From the NCBI RefSeq assembly GCF_011926545.1, contig NZ_JAATIT010000001.1:62001-126000 (forward strand): a stretch of DNA of 64,000 bases, in the 5' to 3' direction. This DNA is from Sphingopyxis italica. GTDB lineage: Bacteria; Pseudomonadota; Alphaproteobacteria; Sphingomonadales; Sphingomonadaceae. A model generated the notes under the pieces. That model saw only the letters and a list, made by a program, of their open reading frames with translations. It did no database searches and was not told where the DNA came from. Within the stretch, counting starts at the first letter, position 1; each line of letters begins with the position of its first letter. Of the stretch, positions 53,401 through 62,145 are shown in pieces. The translations under genes were made by a program, and so were the position numbers.

Positions 53401-53447
53401 GCCTGACCGATCGCCGGATCACCGCGGGATTGAGCGTGAAATTCTAG
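50409..53447 (+). CDS. TonB-dependent receptor of the alginate locus (divergent copy)
   Basis: The 1012-residue receptor has a signal peptide (NFAATLLGTTAIAMLAVPVFAQ), TonB box GDDAIVVTGIRSSLATALGEKR, a plug with LPDQNLAEVLENVTGVQI and VEVTKVPTAQTIEGSVGGTINLRT, and a barrel ending RRITAGLSVKF. The size and the TGIRSSL start place it among carbohydrate-type receptors. The ATG at 50409 follows GGGAGAG; an ATG 16 codons earlier lies in the promoter. It is divergent from the PL6 operon with about 147 bp between starts and is expected to import alginate oligomers. Confidence 0.92.
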   Translation: MIRGSLVRVSRGKMNFAATLLGTTAIAMLAVPVFAQDTASADAAADDAGDDAIVVTGIRSSLATALGEKRTSDNIVEVIQAEDIGKLPDQNLAEVLENVTGVQITRQAGVGNAVQIRGTDANRTEINGVSTIGSGAGRSGISFEDLPAALIASVEVTKVPTAQTIEGSVGGTINLRTIRPLDLKEPLIAARAQMENSDLSKSTLPRLSATLGNNWDTGIGEIGIVMSGSYARQDVAAFKPRVDRDAVVLPGSGPSAEAFPFLRIQFLQQGLENYEYETYNGTAALEWKPNDDLKFYFDATLNNQTRGQQSHRVQISGTATPSVVDATDNTAFETVDWGTLDGPDGPIDLGSVDATVAGTLGIGGATGTVIDPNMRTSSDTGARVTKSRVFDLGSEWQVTDKLRMRAEVALSTSKSDFPNFSTTLDFINPNGPQPQIGRSIDNGVPIEFDLRGGTLQFGIDQANPFAPTAAQLLDPANYQLQQVAQGANTTDNQERAARLDFSYDTTDLNPFVTSVDFGYRWNRTSAENSEFSRNVSLTNTTNAWNRPSGDLFSDILIPGPNNFNAADGRRLYFSDFLLIDGGLAFDDPAKVLDALNAAIDASNAAATEGPPVASLVTPTESFAGFFKIKETTNAAYFQANMEGEIAGMPVRGNAGVRWLHTSLSSTGNNIANGEVTGQTVAKSSYNFLLPRFNLVLEPADRFLLRAGIARDIRRPDFDTLSTSFSFGTGANTPVAVGNPGLVPEAVWSFDLSGEYYFAPSSLISIGFFHKSRTNLFAQRQEDPAPNLDADGNLNISIDPSCPDGGIYNPIANRNINNPIQGVGICVPRSSTFNVPGTTTQTGVEIAFQHDLSAWEDVLGFASGFGFIGNFTYQKAGGSAREYRDADGPRTVFTQLGYPGSQDLISLTNLSKYSYNTTLFYDKYGLNARVRYTWRSSYVSDDPFFFGLPLINGARGQLNASINYDINDHINVGVEGINLLRGDQNQYCVNNKALLCFQGLTDRRITAGLSVKF

Positions 53448-53485
53448 TGAGCGGAACAGACTGAAACACCGTCGTTATTAGGCCC

Positions 53486-53594
53486 GTCATCCCGGCGAAG
53501 CCTGTCCTGAGCGCCTGCAAGGCAGTCGAAGGGGCCGGGATCTCGCCGGTGCGTCAGGTCGAGAGGGTGAGATCCCGGCCTTCGCCGGGATGAC
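53486..53594. repeat. Dispersed inverted repeat element
   Basis: GTCATCCCGGCGAAG (53486-53500) and CTTCGCCGGGATGAC (53580-53594) are inverted copies flanking about 80 bases that contain a second short pair (CCGGGATCTC and GAGATCCCGG). The arm is shared with the hairpin at 1172-1197. This is a mosaic intergenic repeat without coding potential. Confidence 0.75.
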
Positions 53595-53607
53595 GATTCA
53601 ATCAGAA

Positions 53608-53641
53608 TGAGGCCGAGGCAACATGTGTTGCCTCGGCCTCA
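53608..53641. terminator. 34-base palindrome between convergent genes
   Basis: TGAGGCCGAGGCAACA and TGTTGCCTCGGCCTCA are perfect 16-base arms around a 2-base centre, lying 35 bases before the autotransporter stop and downstream of the TBDR. In RNA it makes a stem of about 15 bp from either strand, so it probably ends transcription in both directions. There is no T-tract. Confidence 0.65.
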
Positions 53642-53675
53642 AACTGCGCACGCATTACTTCCGACCGGGTCGCTG

Positions 53676-56600
53676 TCAGAAGGCGATGCGCGCGGTCACC
53701 CGTGCACCATGGGCGCTGCGATCCGACGCCAGCGTGCCGGTGTAGGCAGCGCCGAGGCGGAAGGCCCCCGTGGTGAATTCGAAGCCGGCTTCGACCTCCG
53801 CCGAATTTTTGGGGATCGCGATGCCGACGATGTCGAACGCCGGCCCGCCCGCGACGAAGCGCGAGACGATCGGGGCGCCGCGATCACCCATCGCGCGGTT
53901 CCACGCCGCCGACAGATAGGGCTGGAAGCCCGGCTGTCCGGCGTTGAACTGCGCCCGCGCGCCCAGGCTGAGGAAGGTCGTCTTCTGGTCGGCCTTGCCC
54001 ACCGCCAGCGCCGCGGTGCCGCCGGTTTCGGTGAAGGCGTCGCTGCCGGTGTCGACATGCGCCAGCCGGGCAAAGGGCGTGACCGCCGTGTTGCCGGCGG
54101 CGATGTCATAGCCGATCTCGCCGAAGATCTGCATCGTGTCGGCGTCGCGCTTCGACGTCAGCGTCTGGGCCAGCGGCGCGCCGCCGATACCGCGGCGGGT
54201 GTCGATGTCGTGCCAAGCATAGCTGACGCCGACCGTGCCGCGCAGCCCCTCGCCGCCGCCATAGGTGGCGTGCGCGGCGAGATATTTGCTGTCGACCTCG
54301 GCGCGATCGTTACGTCCGTCGAAGCGGAAGTCCGAACTGCCGATCCCCGCCGAGAGCGCCGCGGCGAAGCCGTTGCCGCCGAAGCCGACTCCGGCGACCA
54401 GCCCCTTGTTGTCGGTATCCATCGCGAAATTGCCGCGATTGGCGTCGAAATCGCCCCAGCCGCCAAAGGCCGAGCCCCAGACGAACGCGCCGCTTTCCTC
54501 GGGCGCCTTCATCCCCATCAGGCTGTTACGCAGATGCCGGCTGTCGTCGGTCAGACCGCTCAGCGCGCTTGCGAGGATTTCGCCCGACAGGTCGCCGAAG
54601 CTCGCCTGCGCGGTCGCCGCATTCTGTACCAGCACCGCTTCGTAAAGCGGGTTGTCGACCCCGAGCGCCTGCACCGCGGTCGCGACGCTCGCCTGGTTGA
54701 AGCCGACCGCGATGTCGGCGAAGTCGATGTCGTTGCGATAGAGCGACAGGATCACCGAATTGACGTCGTAGCGCAGCAGCGGATCCAGGAAGGCGAGATC
54801 GCTCGTCACCGTCCCGAAGGTGCCGGTGATGCCGCCCGCGCCGGTCAGGATCACATAGTCGGTCCGGCCGTCGTATTCGCCGTCTTCGGCGAGGACGGCG
54901 ACGCTCGCGGTGCTGTCGATCGTCACCGCGCCGGTGGCGTCGAGGCGGTCGGCTTCGCCCGCGGCGTTGACTTCGACCTCATAGGTCGAGCCGGCAGCGA
55001 AGGCGAGGTCGCCGTTGACGGTCAGCCGCCCGATCGAGTTGCCCGGCGCGAGCGTGCCGCCGCCGCCGACCGTGGTCGAACCGACGCTGCCGTTGCCGCC
55101 GAGGGTGCCGCCGCTATTGACGGTGACCGGCGAGACGATCGAGCCGTTGACCGCGAGGGTGCCGCCGTTGACCGAGGTCGGGCCGGTGTAGCTGCTGTCG
55201 CCGGTCAGGTTGAGCGTGCCCTCGCCTTGCTTGACGAAGCTGCCGGTGCCCGAGAGTTCGCCGCCGAAGGAGCTATTCTCCGGCTGGTCGACCGTCAGCT
55301 CGCTGTCGCCGAGTTCGACGTTCGAACCTTCCTCGCCCTCGAGGCCGCCGATCGTCTGGTCCTTGCCCGTGATGTCGAGCGAGCCGCCGTCGCCGAGGTT
55401 GAAATCGGTCGTTGGGTCGATCGTCCCGCCGATACGCACCGAACCGCCGAGGATGTTCGTCACGCCGTCAAAGGCATAATCGCCCATGAAGGTCAGCGCG
55501 CCCTCGCCCTTCTTGTCGAGCACGCCATTGCCCGAGAAGTCGCCGAGGAAGTCGTAATCGTCCGAACGATTGAAGACGAAGCGCCCGTCGTTGACGATAT
55601 TGCCGGCAAAGCTGCCCTCGGTCCCGCCCGCGCCGAGTTCGAAAGTGCCGTCGCCCTCGGTCCGCACGTCGCCCTGCAGCACGCCGGTCAGCACCAGCCC
55701 GCCGTTCGAGATGATCGTGCCGCCGGTGTGCGCGATATTCGCGGTATCGACGGTGAACACCGCATCGCCGATCAGCTGGAGCTGTCCGGCCCCGTCGATC
55801 GTCAGATCGTCGAGCGCCGAGACGGTTTCGTCCTCACCGAAGTTGAGCACGAGCAGGCCGTCGGTCCGCACCGCCGAGGTAAGGATCGGCGACGAAGTGC
55901 CTTCCTCGCCCAAGTCGACCTCGTTGACCTGGAGCGACGCGCCTTCGCCCACCGTCACGTTGCCGAATTCGCCGACGAAGCCCGAGGTCGACCAATAGCC
56001 CGCCGCGACGTCGAGCGCCTCGAAGCCGTTGGCGGCAGTGAGCTGCTGCGCCTCGGTCAGTTCGAGGACGTCGCCGTCGAGCGTCAGCGTGTCGATCCCC
56101 GCGCCCGCATCGACCACGCCGGTGATCGCGCTGCCGGTGCGCAGTGTCACGCCGTCGTCGAACGCGCCGAGCTGTACCGCCACACCCGATCCACCCGACA
56201 GGACGCCCGAATTGTCGAGGCTGGTCTGGGTCAGCGCGGTGAAGGCCGCGCCGGTCTCACCCGAAATCGTCCCGCTGTTCACCAGCGTCACCGAACCGCC
56301 CGCGTCGCTTTCCACGCCGGTCACCCCGCCGGCGATCGTGCCGCTGTTGGTCAGCGCCATCGTGCCGGTCGTGCCATGGCCAAGGCCGATGGTCGCGCCA
56401 TCGATCGCGCCGCTGTTGTCGACGACGACCGATGCCAGGCCGGCGCTGAACTGGACCCCGGCTTCGACGCCGCCGCTGATCGTGCCGCTGTTCGTCAGTG
56501 TCCCGGTCAAGCCGGCGTCCTCGCCGTCGAACTGGCTCTGGATGACGACGCCGCCAAGCTCGCCGCCGATCGCGCCAGCGTTATCGACGCTGCCGCCGCC

Positions 56601-59537
56601 CGACAGGATGATGCCGAAGCGCGCGCCGTCGATCGTGCCCTCGGCGCCGTTCGCCACCGTCGCCGCATAGCCTTCGGCCAGTTGCCCTTCGCCGCGGAAC
56701 ATCGAAATACCGTCCGCCGACGGCGCACCGCTGCCCGAAATCGCGCCGCTGTTGGTGACGCTGCCGCCGCCGATCAATCGCACGCCGTCGTTCGATTCGC
56801 CCGCGATCGTGCCGCTGTTTTCGACCGTGGTCCCGACGGCGAGAAGCACGAGTTGGTTGATCTCTTCATCGAACAGATAGGCGGTGGTGATCCCGGCGCC
56901 CGCGCCACTGATCGTGCCGCTGTTGGTCACGCTCGAACTGGCGGTGCCGATCGTGATGCCCGCGTCGGGCGGCGCGTCGAAGCCGTCATAGGCGCCGTTG
57001 CCACGGATCGTTCCGGCATTGTCGATGGTCAGCGTGCCGTTCGCGTAGGAATAGATGCCCGACGTCGCGCCGGTAATCATCCCGTCCGCGGCATTGGTCA
57101 CGACGACATCGGCCAGCGTTCCCAAGCTGACGCCGGCGCCGAATTCACTGTCGATCGTGCCGCTGTTATCGAGCGTCGCCGATTCGAGGTCGCTGCCGAA
57201 CCCGACGCCATAACCGTCGCCGCCGCTGCCGCCGAAGTCGCCGGTGCCGCGGATGCTTCCCGAATTGACGACGCTGGCGGTCAGCCCGCTGCGCTCCTCG
57301 CTGTCGAGGCCCGTGCCCTGAAGATAGACGCCGCCCGAAACGCCGGTGATCGTGCCCGCGTTGGCGACATCGCCGCCGCCCGACAGGATGACGCCGAAAC
57401 GGTTGCCGTCGATCTGCCCTTCGACCTCGTTGGTGACCAGCGCGCTGTAACTTTCGTTCGCCTGATCGGTGAAGGCGAACATCGACACGCCGTCGGCAAA
57501 GGCTTCGGTCCGGCCGGAGATGATCCCGCTGTTGGTGACGCTGCCGCCACCGATCAGGCGCACGCCATCATCGTTGTCGCCGACGATGGTCCCGCTGTTC
57601 ACGACCGTCGTATCGACCGCCAGACTTTCGAGCAGCCCCGTCTCGGGATTGAAACGACCCGCCGTGGTGATGCCGAAGCGATTGCCCGAAATCGTGCCGC
57701 TGTTGGTGACGCTGCTGACCCCGCCCGACAGGGTGATGCCCGCGTCGGGCGGCGCGTCGAAGCCGAGGTTGCCGCCATTGCCGCGGATCGTGCCGGCGTT
57801 GGTGATCGTCGCCGCGCCGTTTTCGACATGGATGCCCGATTCACTTCCCTCGATCGTCGCATCGGCGGCGTTGTCTATGACGGCGGCCTCTGTGGCGGTA
57901 AGGTTCAGATAGACGCCGTCGCCGCCTTCGCCGGCGATCGCGCCGCTGTTGGCGACCGCGAAACCCTCCAGATTGCCAAAACCGACGATGCCGCTTCCGG
58001 CACTGCCGGTGATCGCGCCGCTGTTTGTGACCGCCGCAGTCAGGGGCGCTTCGCCGTTCTGGATCAGCACGCCCATGCTGTTGCCGTCGATGGCGCCGGC
58101 GTTGTCGACCGTGCCCCCCGCCGACAGCGCGACGCCGGCGCGAACGCCGATGATCTGCCCCTCGGCGCTGTTCGTGACACTCGACACATAGGTGGCCGGA
58201 TCCTGCCCCTCGTCGGCGAACATGTTGACGCCATCGGCCTGCACGAAGTTTTGACCGTTGATGACGCCGCTGTTGACGACCGTGCCGCCGCCGACGAGCC
58301 GTATCGCGTCATTATTCTGCCCGACGATGATGCCCGAATTGACGATGTCGGTGCCGACGGCACGAAGAACCGGCGCGGTGTCGCCCGGCAACTGGACGGC
58401 GCCGGAGAGGATACCGAAGCTGCCCCCTTCGATCAGGCCCGAATTGGCGATCTGGGCATCAGCGGTCCCGACCATGATGGCGACATTATTGTCGCTGCGG
58501 ATCAGCCCGGCATTGTCGATCGTCAGCGTGCCATCGGCGGAGTTGATCGCGATAAAGCCATTGGCGGTGATCTCGCCGCCTTCGGCATTGTTGACGACGA
58601 GATCGCCCGACAGGTTGGCGAAAATCGCGGTCGTGACGGCGTTGATCGTGCCGCTGTTGTTGATGACCGCCGCATCGAGCGAGCCGCCCGCGAGTATGCC
58701 GAGGAAGCCCGAGATGGCGCCGCCGTTGTCGACGGTGGCGGTGCGGCCGATCTGTTCGGGCGAAGCGGTGAGGATGACACCGAACGGGCTGGTCCCCGGC
58801 GTTGCGGGATTGGGATTGCCGGTGCTGCGGATGATACCCGCATTTTCGATCGTGCCGCCGCCCTGCAGCAGCGCGCCGAAGACCGTCCCTTCGATCAGGC
58901 CGGTTTCGCTGTTGGTGATGGTCCCTATGCCCGTCACGCCTTCGGCGATGCGGTCGGGGAATTCGGTGATCGCAACGCCGATGCCCTGCGCGCCGTTGCC
59001 GGCATTGCCGGTGAGGCCCTGGATCGTGCCGCTGTTGGTGACGCTGCCGCCGCCGGCCAGGCCGACGCCGGTGCCCGCTTGGCCGATGATCGTTCCGGCG
59101 TTGGTGACGCTGGTGTTCGCCGCGAGCGGCTGCGGCGGCAGTTCGTCGCCGTTCGCATCCTCGCTGAAGAAATAGGAGGTCGCGATGCCGTTCGAGCCGC
59201 CGGTGATTTCGCCGCTGTTGCGGTTGGTGACGCTCGATCCGGGTTGCGCGATAACGATACCGCCGCTGGGGCGGCTTTGGGCGCTGCCGATGCTGGTGCC
59301 AAGGCCGCGAATCTCGCCGGCATTGTCGACGGTGACAGGGCCATTGTCCGCATAGATGCCAATGTCGAGCCCCTCGACATCGGCATCGTCCTCTTCGATC
59401 ACAATTTCCAGCGATTCGGGCTGGTCGTTATGAATGCCGAAGGATTCCTGCGCTGCTGCGGGCGCCACGATCTGACCGATCGACAGGCCGACGATCGCGC
59501 TGGTGGCCAGCAGGCGGGATTTCGAAATACGCGACAT
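53676..59537 (-). CDS. Large autotransporter adhesin (type Va)
   Basis: The 1953-residue protein has a signal peptide (SRLLATSAIVGLSIGQIVAPAAAQ). A very long passenger follows, built of short beta-helix strands of the type VTNSGTISG, IDNAGTIRG and VENSGTIAG (to about residue 1270). Next comes a segment with passenger-associated transport repeats (FVKQGEGTLNLTGDSSYTG; DKKGEGALTFMGDYAF). The C-terminal autotransporter barrel starts near GAFVWGSAFGGWGDFD and ends in RVTARIAF with terminal Phe. The passenger holds four large supra-repeats. I chose the ATG at 59537 because GGGGAG precedes it by eight bases. Surface adhesion or biofilm formation is the likely role; no protease motif is evident. Confidence 0.92.
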   Translation of the reverse strand: MSRISKSRLLATSAIVGLSIGQIVAPAAAQESFGIHNDQPESLEIVIEEDDADVEGLDIGIYADNGPVTVDNAGEIRGLGTSIGSAQSRPSGGIVIAQPGSSVTNRNSGEITGGSNGIATSYFFSEDANGDELPPQPLAANTSVTNAGTIIGQAGTGVGLAGGGSVTNSGTIQGLTGNAGNGAQGIGVAITEFPDRIAEGVTGIGTITNSETGLIEGTVFGALLQGGGTIENAGIIRSTGNPNPATPGTSPFGVILTASPEQIGRTATVDNGGAISGFLGILAGGSLDAAVINNSGTINAVTTAIFANLSGDLVVNNAEGGEITANGFIAINSADGTLTIDNAGLIRSDNNVAIMVGTADAQIANSGLIEGGSFGILSGAVQLPGDTAPVLRAVGTDIVNSGIIVGQNNDAIRLVGGGTVVNSGVINGQNFVQADGVNMFADEGQDPATYVSSVTNSAEGQIIGVRAGVALSAGGTVDNAGAIDGNSMGVLIQNGEAPLTAAVTNSGAITGSAGSGIVGFGNLEGFAVANSGAIAGEGGDGVYLNLTATEAAVIDNAADATIEGSESGIHVENGAATITNAGTIRGNGGNLGFDAPPDAGITLSGGVSSVTNSGTISGNRFGITTAGRFNPETGLLESLAVDTTVVNSGTIVGDNDDGVRLIGGGSVTNSGIISGRTEAFADGVSMFAFTDQANESYSALVTNEVEGQIDGNRFGVILSGGGDVANAGTITGVSGGVYLQGTGLDSEERSGLTASVVNSGSIRGTGDFGGSGGDGYGVGFGSDLESATLDNSGTIDSEFGAGVSLGTLADVVVTNAADGMITGATSGIYSYANGTLTIDNAGTIRGNGAYDGFDAPPDAGITIGTASSSVTNSGTISGAGAGITTAYLFDEEINQLVLLAVGTTVENSGTIAGESNDGVRLIGGGSVTNSGAISGSGAPSADGISMFRGEGQLAEGYAATVANGAEGTIDGARFGIILSGGGSVDNAGAIGGELGGVVIQSQFDGEDAGLTGTLTNSGTISGGVEAGVQFSAGLASVVVDNSGAIDGATIGLGHGTTGTMALTNSGTIAGGVTGVESDAGGSVTLVNSGTISGETGAAFTALTQTSLDNSGVLSGGSGVAVQLGAFDDGVTLRTGSAITGVVDAGAGIDTLTLDGDVLELTEAQQLTAANGFEALDVAAGYWSTSGFVGEFGNVTVGEGASLQVNEVDLGEEGTSSPILTSAVRTDGLLVLNFGEDETVSALDDLTIDGAGQLQLIGDAVFTVDTANIAHTGGTIISNGGLVLTGVLQGDVRTEGDGTFELGAGGTEGSFAGNIVNDGRFVFNRSDDYDFLGDFSGNGVLDKKGEGALTFMGDYAFDGVTNILGGSVRIGGTIDPTTDFNLGDGGSLDITGKDQTIGGLEGEEGSNVELGDSELTVDQPENSSFGGELSGTGSFVKQGEGTLNLTGDSSYTGPTSVNGGTLAVNGSIVSPVTVNSGGTLGGNGSVGSTTVGGGGTLAPGNSIGRLTVNGDLAFAAGSTYEVEVNAAGEADRLDATGAVTIDSTASVAVLAEDGEYDGRTDYVILTGAGGITGTFGTVTSDLAFLDPLLRYDVNSVILSLYRNDIDFADIAVGFNQASVATAVQALGVDNPLYEAVLVQNAATAQASFGDLSGEILASALSGLTDDSRHLRNSLMGMKAPEESGAFVWGSAFGGWGDFDANRGNFAMDTDNKGLVAGVGFGGNGFAAALSAGIGSSDFRFDGRNDRAEVDSKYLAAHATYGGGEGLRGTVGVSYAWHDIDTRRGIGGAPLAQTLTSKRDADTMQIFGEIGYDIAAGNTAVTPFARLAHVDTGSDAFTETGGTAALAVGKADQKTTFLSLGARAQFNAGQPGFQPYLSAAWNRAMGDRGAPIVSRFVAGGPAFDIVGIAIPKNSAEVEAGFEFTTGAFRLGAAYTGTLASDRSAHGARVTARIAF

Positions 59538-59577
59538 GATTGTGACTCCCCTCGACATTGCAGATGGCAAGGGGTTC

Positions 59578-59603
59578 GCCGGAGGACGTCCTGGTCCTCC
59601 GGC
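59578..59603 (-). promoter_or_regulatory. Leader hairpin upstream of the autotransporter
   Basis: GCCGGAGGAC (59578-59587) and GTCCTCCGGC (59594-59603) are perfect 10-base arms with a 6-base loop, 41-66 bases before the autotransporter ATG on its transcript side. The arms contain GGAGGA and the anti-Shine-Dalgarno-like CCTCC, so the hairpin could influence translation. Confidence 0.5.
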
Positions 59604-59705
59604 TGGTCACCCCCACCTCGAAATGTGCGTCCCCCAGCTGATTGGATGTCCGGCATCGTTCAGCTTTGTGGGCGTTGACTAGGGCGGGGGTGCCCCGAGC
59701 GTCTA

Positions 59706-59739
59706 CCCAATGTTATTTTGGGTGAATTTGCGACGGAGT
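59706..59739. promoter_or_regulatory. Candidate response-regulator site (copy 1)
   Basis: The 17-mer CCCAATGTTATTTTGGG has CCCAA/TTGGG inverted ends. It is followed eight bases later by CGACGGAGT (59731-59739). A matching pair (CCC-N11-GGG and CGACGGAGT) lies upstream of the NarL-type regulator at 62805-62834. Confidence 0.45.
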
Positions 59740-59895
59740 GTCGACGCCATGCTTGCACATCCGGCCCTAAGGCCATTACGGTGGCCCCGTCACCGGGGGG
59801 TGGGTCGCTGATATTCGAGGGGGAGCGCCGGATTTGCGCGCCTTCCCCCGTGAACATGATGACACCGCTGGCCCCGCAACGAACCACGGGTGCCA

Positions 59896-62145
59896 ATGAT
59901 GCGAAGCCTGCTTGCGGTCTTGATTTTCACGCTGCTCGCGGTGATGCAGCCGGCGCGGCTCGCCGCCGCCGAATTGCCGGTGCTCGACCTGCATGCCGGC
60001 GAGGATGCGCCGCCGCTCGCGCCCTTCGTCCGGTTCACGCGCCAGGCGGAAAATGCCGGCACGCCCGATCCCGGCGCGCTGCTGGGTGCGCCGCTGCAAC
60101 GAATCGAGGGACCGACGATCCATTTCGGGCCGCCCGGTTCGCAAACCGCGGTGCTGCTCAAAATTCGCAACGCCAGCGCCGAGCAGGGAAGCTGGATTCT
60201 GACCACCGGCCGCGGCTCGCTCAAATATTTCCGCCTGTACCGGCTGGAGGGCGGCGCGTTCGACCTGCTCGTCGATGCGACCGACCCGGAGGCGGCGCGG
60301 CGGAACCTTGGCACCTATCAGGCCTTCAGCACCGAACTGGTTCTCGACCCGGCAGAAGAGGATGTGGTGCTGATCGAATTCCTGTCGGAAAATTCGACCT
60401 ATATGCCGCTCAGGATCAACAGCTACGGCACCTTCTTCAAGGAGCGGCGCGCGAATATCTCGATGGTGTCGGGTGTCGTGGTCGGCGCGCTGACGCTGCT
60501 GCTGCTCAACTTCCTCTTCTTCTCGATCACGGGTTTCAGGGAATTTCTGTGGCTGGCGGTCGCCGAGGCCTTTTTCGCGCTGAACACGGTCCACTCCGAG
60601 GGCTATATCACGATCTTCTTCCTCTATGACAAACCGCTGACCGGGCTGGCGGTCGAGGATTTCATCAAATGCGGCTTTGCCGCGTCGATGGCGCAATTCT
60701 GCCGGGTCTTCGTCAAGACCTCGGCCCATTTTCCGCGGCGCGACACTGTCCTGAAGGCGCTGATCTGGTTCGCGGCCGCGATAATGATCCTGCTGCCGGG
60801 CCTCGCCTATTACCCGCCCGAGCTGCGCTTCCTGCTCCACATCGCAACGTGGCTTGTCACCGTCGCGGTCGCGCTGTTCCTGCCCTTCGTCGGCTATGCC
60901 GCGATGAAACAGCTCGGCTTCCAGCTCTGGCCGCTCTTCGTCGGCTGGGCCAGCCTGGCGCTCTTCATCATCTATGCGGCGATCGCATCGATGGGCATTT
61001 TCGCGTGGCTGCCCGTCAACTGGCACCTCGCCGGGCCGGTCGGGCTGTTCGAATCGATCATGGTGACGATCGCGCTGGGGCTGAACCTCAGGAAAATCCA
61101 GCGCGACAAGGTCGTCGCCGACTGGAAATATGCGCAGTCGCTGACCGAAAGGCTGGAAATCAGCGAGCGCGCGGCCCGGCTTGCCGAGGAAAAGGCTTTC
61201 GCGATGGAGACGGTCAACAGCCAGAATGCGCTGCTTCATGCCTCGGGGCACGACAGCCGTCAGGTGATCCTCGCGCTCAACAGCGCGGTCGAGGTTCTGA
61301 AACGCCAGAACCGACCGGGCGCCGACGATCAGCTGGTCGAAATGCTCGAAAGCTCGGCCGACTATCTCAATGAAATCGTGTCGACGACGATCTCCGGCGC
61401 CAATATCGCGGCGAGCGATTCGGGCTTCGTCGCGCTCAGCAGCTTTCGCGCCGAGGCGCTCGTCGAACCCTTGTCGATGATGTTCAAGACGCCTTTCGCG
61501 GGCAAGAAATTGGCACTCGATGTCCGTGTCATGGGCCGGGTGACGATCATTTCCGACCGGCCCTTGCTGATGCGCGCGCTCGCCAACCTGCTGAGCAACA
61601 GTTACAAATATACCGATAGCGGCGGAGCGAGCATCACACTCGCGCTCGAAGAGGGGCGCGCCGTCATCACGGTCAGCGATAGCGGCGGCGGCATGCCGGC
61701 CGACCTCGTCGCCGCACTGAACGACGGCACCGCCACCCGAATCCGCTCCGACGAAAACGATCAAGGCACCGGATCCGGCTTCGGGTCGGCGCGGCGCATC
61801 ATCGAAACGCTGCGCGGGTCGCTGAAGATCGTCGCGTCCAGCGCCGCAGGGACCGAAATCCGGGTCGTGCTGCCGGCCGCCTTTGCGTCGGTCACACCGG
61901 TATCGGCCGAGGCCCTGCAGTCGCGGCTCGATGGCTGGACTTTGCTCGATTTCGACGACCGCGCGGCTTTCGAAGCCGGGTTGAAGGCCGGCGCCGCGCC
62001 CGACCGGACGATCGCGCTGACCTATGACGACACGACGGTCACGCGCGGCCGGCTCAGCCAGCTGGTCGCGATGATCGCGATCAAGCCCGCGTGCCGCGAA
62101 ATGGCGCTGCACCCGCTTTTCGGCGGACGATCAGAGCAGGTTTAG
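59896..62145 (+). CDS. 7TM (7TMR-DISM) sensor histidine kinase
   Basis: The roughly 749-residue protein has an N-terminal signal sequence, a periplasmic 7TMR-DISM extracellular domain (about residues 30-180), a seven-helix membrane part (about 190-390), a coiled linker (SLTERLEISERAARLAEEKAFAMET), and a kinase core. The H-box is unusual: His452 in ASGHDSRQVILALNSAVEVL instead of HELRTPL. The N-box (ALANLLSNSYKYTDSGG), G1 (VSDSGGGMP) and G2 (GTGSGFGSARRIIE) are normal. After the ATPase domain, about 90 residues form an extra C-terminal segment. I take the ATG at 59896; an in-frame GTG two codons upstream is an alternative. It is paired with the convergent regulator. Confidence 0.88.
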   Translation: MMRSLLAVLIFTLLAVMQPARLAAAELPVLDLHAGEDAPPLAPFVRFTRQAENAGTPDPGALLGAPLQRIEGPTIHFGPPGSQTAVLLKIRNASAEQGSWILTTGRGSLKYFRLYRLEGGAFDLLVDATDPEAARRNLGTYQAFSTELVLDPAEEDVVLIEFLSENSTYMPLRINSYGTFFKERRANISMVSGVVVGALTLLLLNFLFFSITGFREFLWLAVAEAFFALNTVHSEGYITIFFLYDKPLTGLAVEDFIKCGFAASMAQFCRVFVKTSAHFPRRDTVLKALIWFAAAIMILLPGLAYYPPELRFLLHIATWLVTVAVALFLPFVGYAAMKQLGFQLWPLFVGWASLALFIIYAAIASMGIFAWLPVNWHLAGPVGLFESIMVTIALGLNLRKIQRDKVVADWKYAQSLTERLEISERAARLAEEKAFAMETVNSQNALLHASGHDSRQVILALNSAVEVLKRQNRPGADDQLVEMLESSADYLNEIVSTTISGANIAASDSGFVALSSFRAEALVEPLSMMFKTPFAGKKLALDVRVMGRVTIISDRPLLMRALANLLSNSYKYTDSGGASITLALEEGRAVITVSDSGGGMPADLVAALNDGTATRIRSDENDQGTGSGFGSARRIIETLRGSLKIVASSAAGTEIRVVLPAAFASVTPVSAEALQSRLDGWTLLDFDDRAAFEAGLKAGAAPDRTIALTYDDTTVTRGRLSQLVAMIAIKPACREMALHPLFGGRSEQV

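Larger units (their letters stand above)
59538..59895. other. Divergent intergenic region, autotransporter/histidine kinase
   Basis: These 358 bases have no gene. They contain a leader hairpin near the autotransporter start, a CCC-N11-GGG element at 59706-59722 shared with the response regulator promoter, and a GC-rich block with self-complementary CCCCGTCACCGGGG at about 59786-59799. No good sigma70 pair is visible on either strand. Confidence 0.6.

Noticed and set aside
56029..58500. Possible CRISPR or tandem DNA repeat in the autotransporter region
   Set aside because: The repeats are in-frame protein repeats of variable sequence without constant repeats and spacers.
53607..59678. Open frame of about 2000 codons on the plus strand, antisense to the autotransporter
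   Set aside because: It mirrors the repeats of the real gene, is rich in Arg, Ala, Asp and Val with no domain or signal, and arises because GC-rich codon use keeps the opposite frame open.
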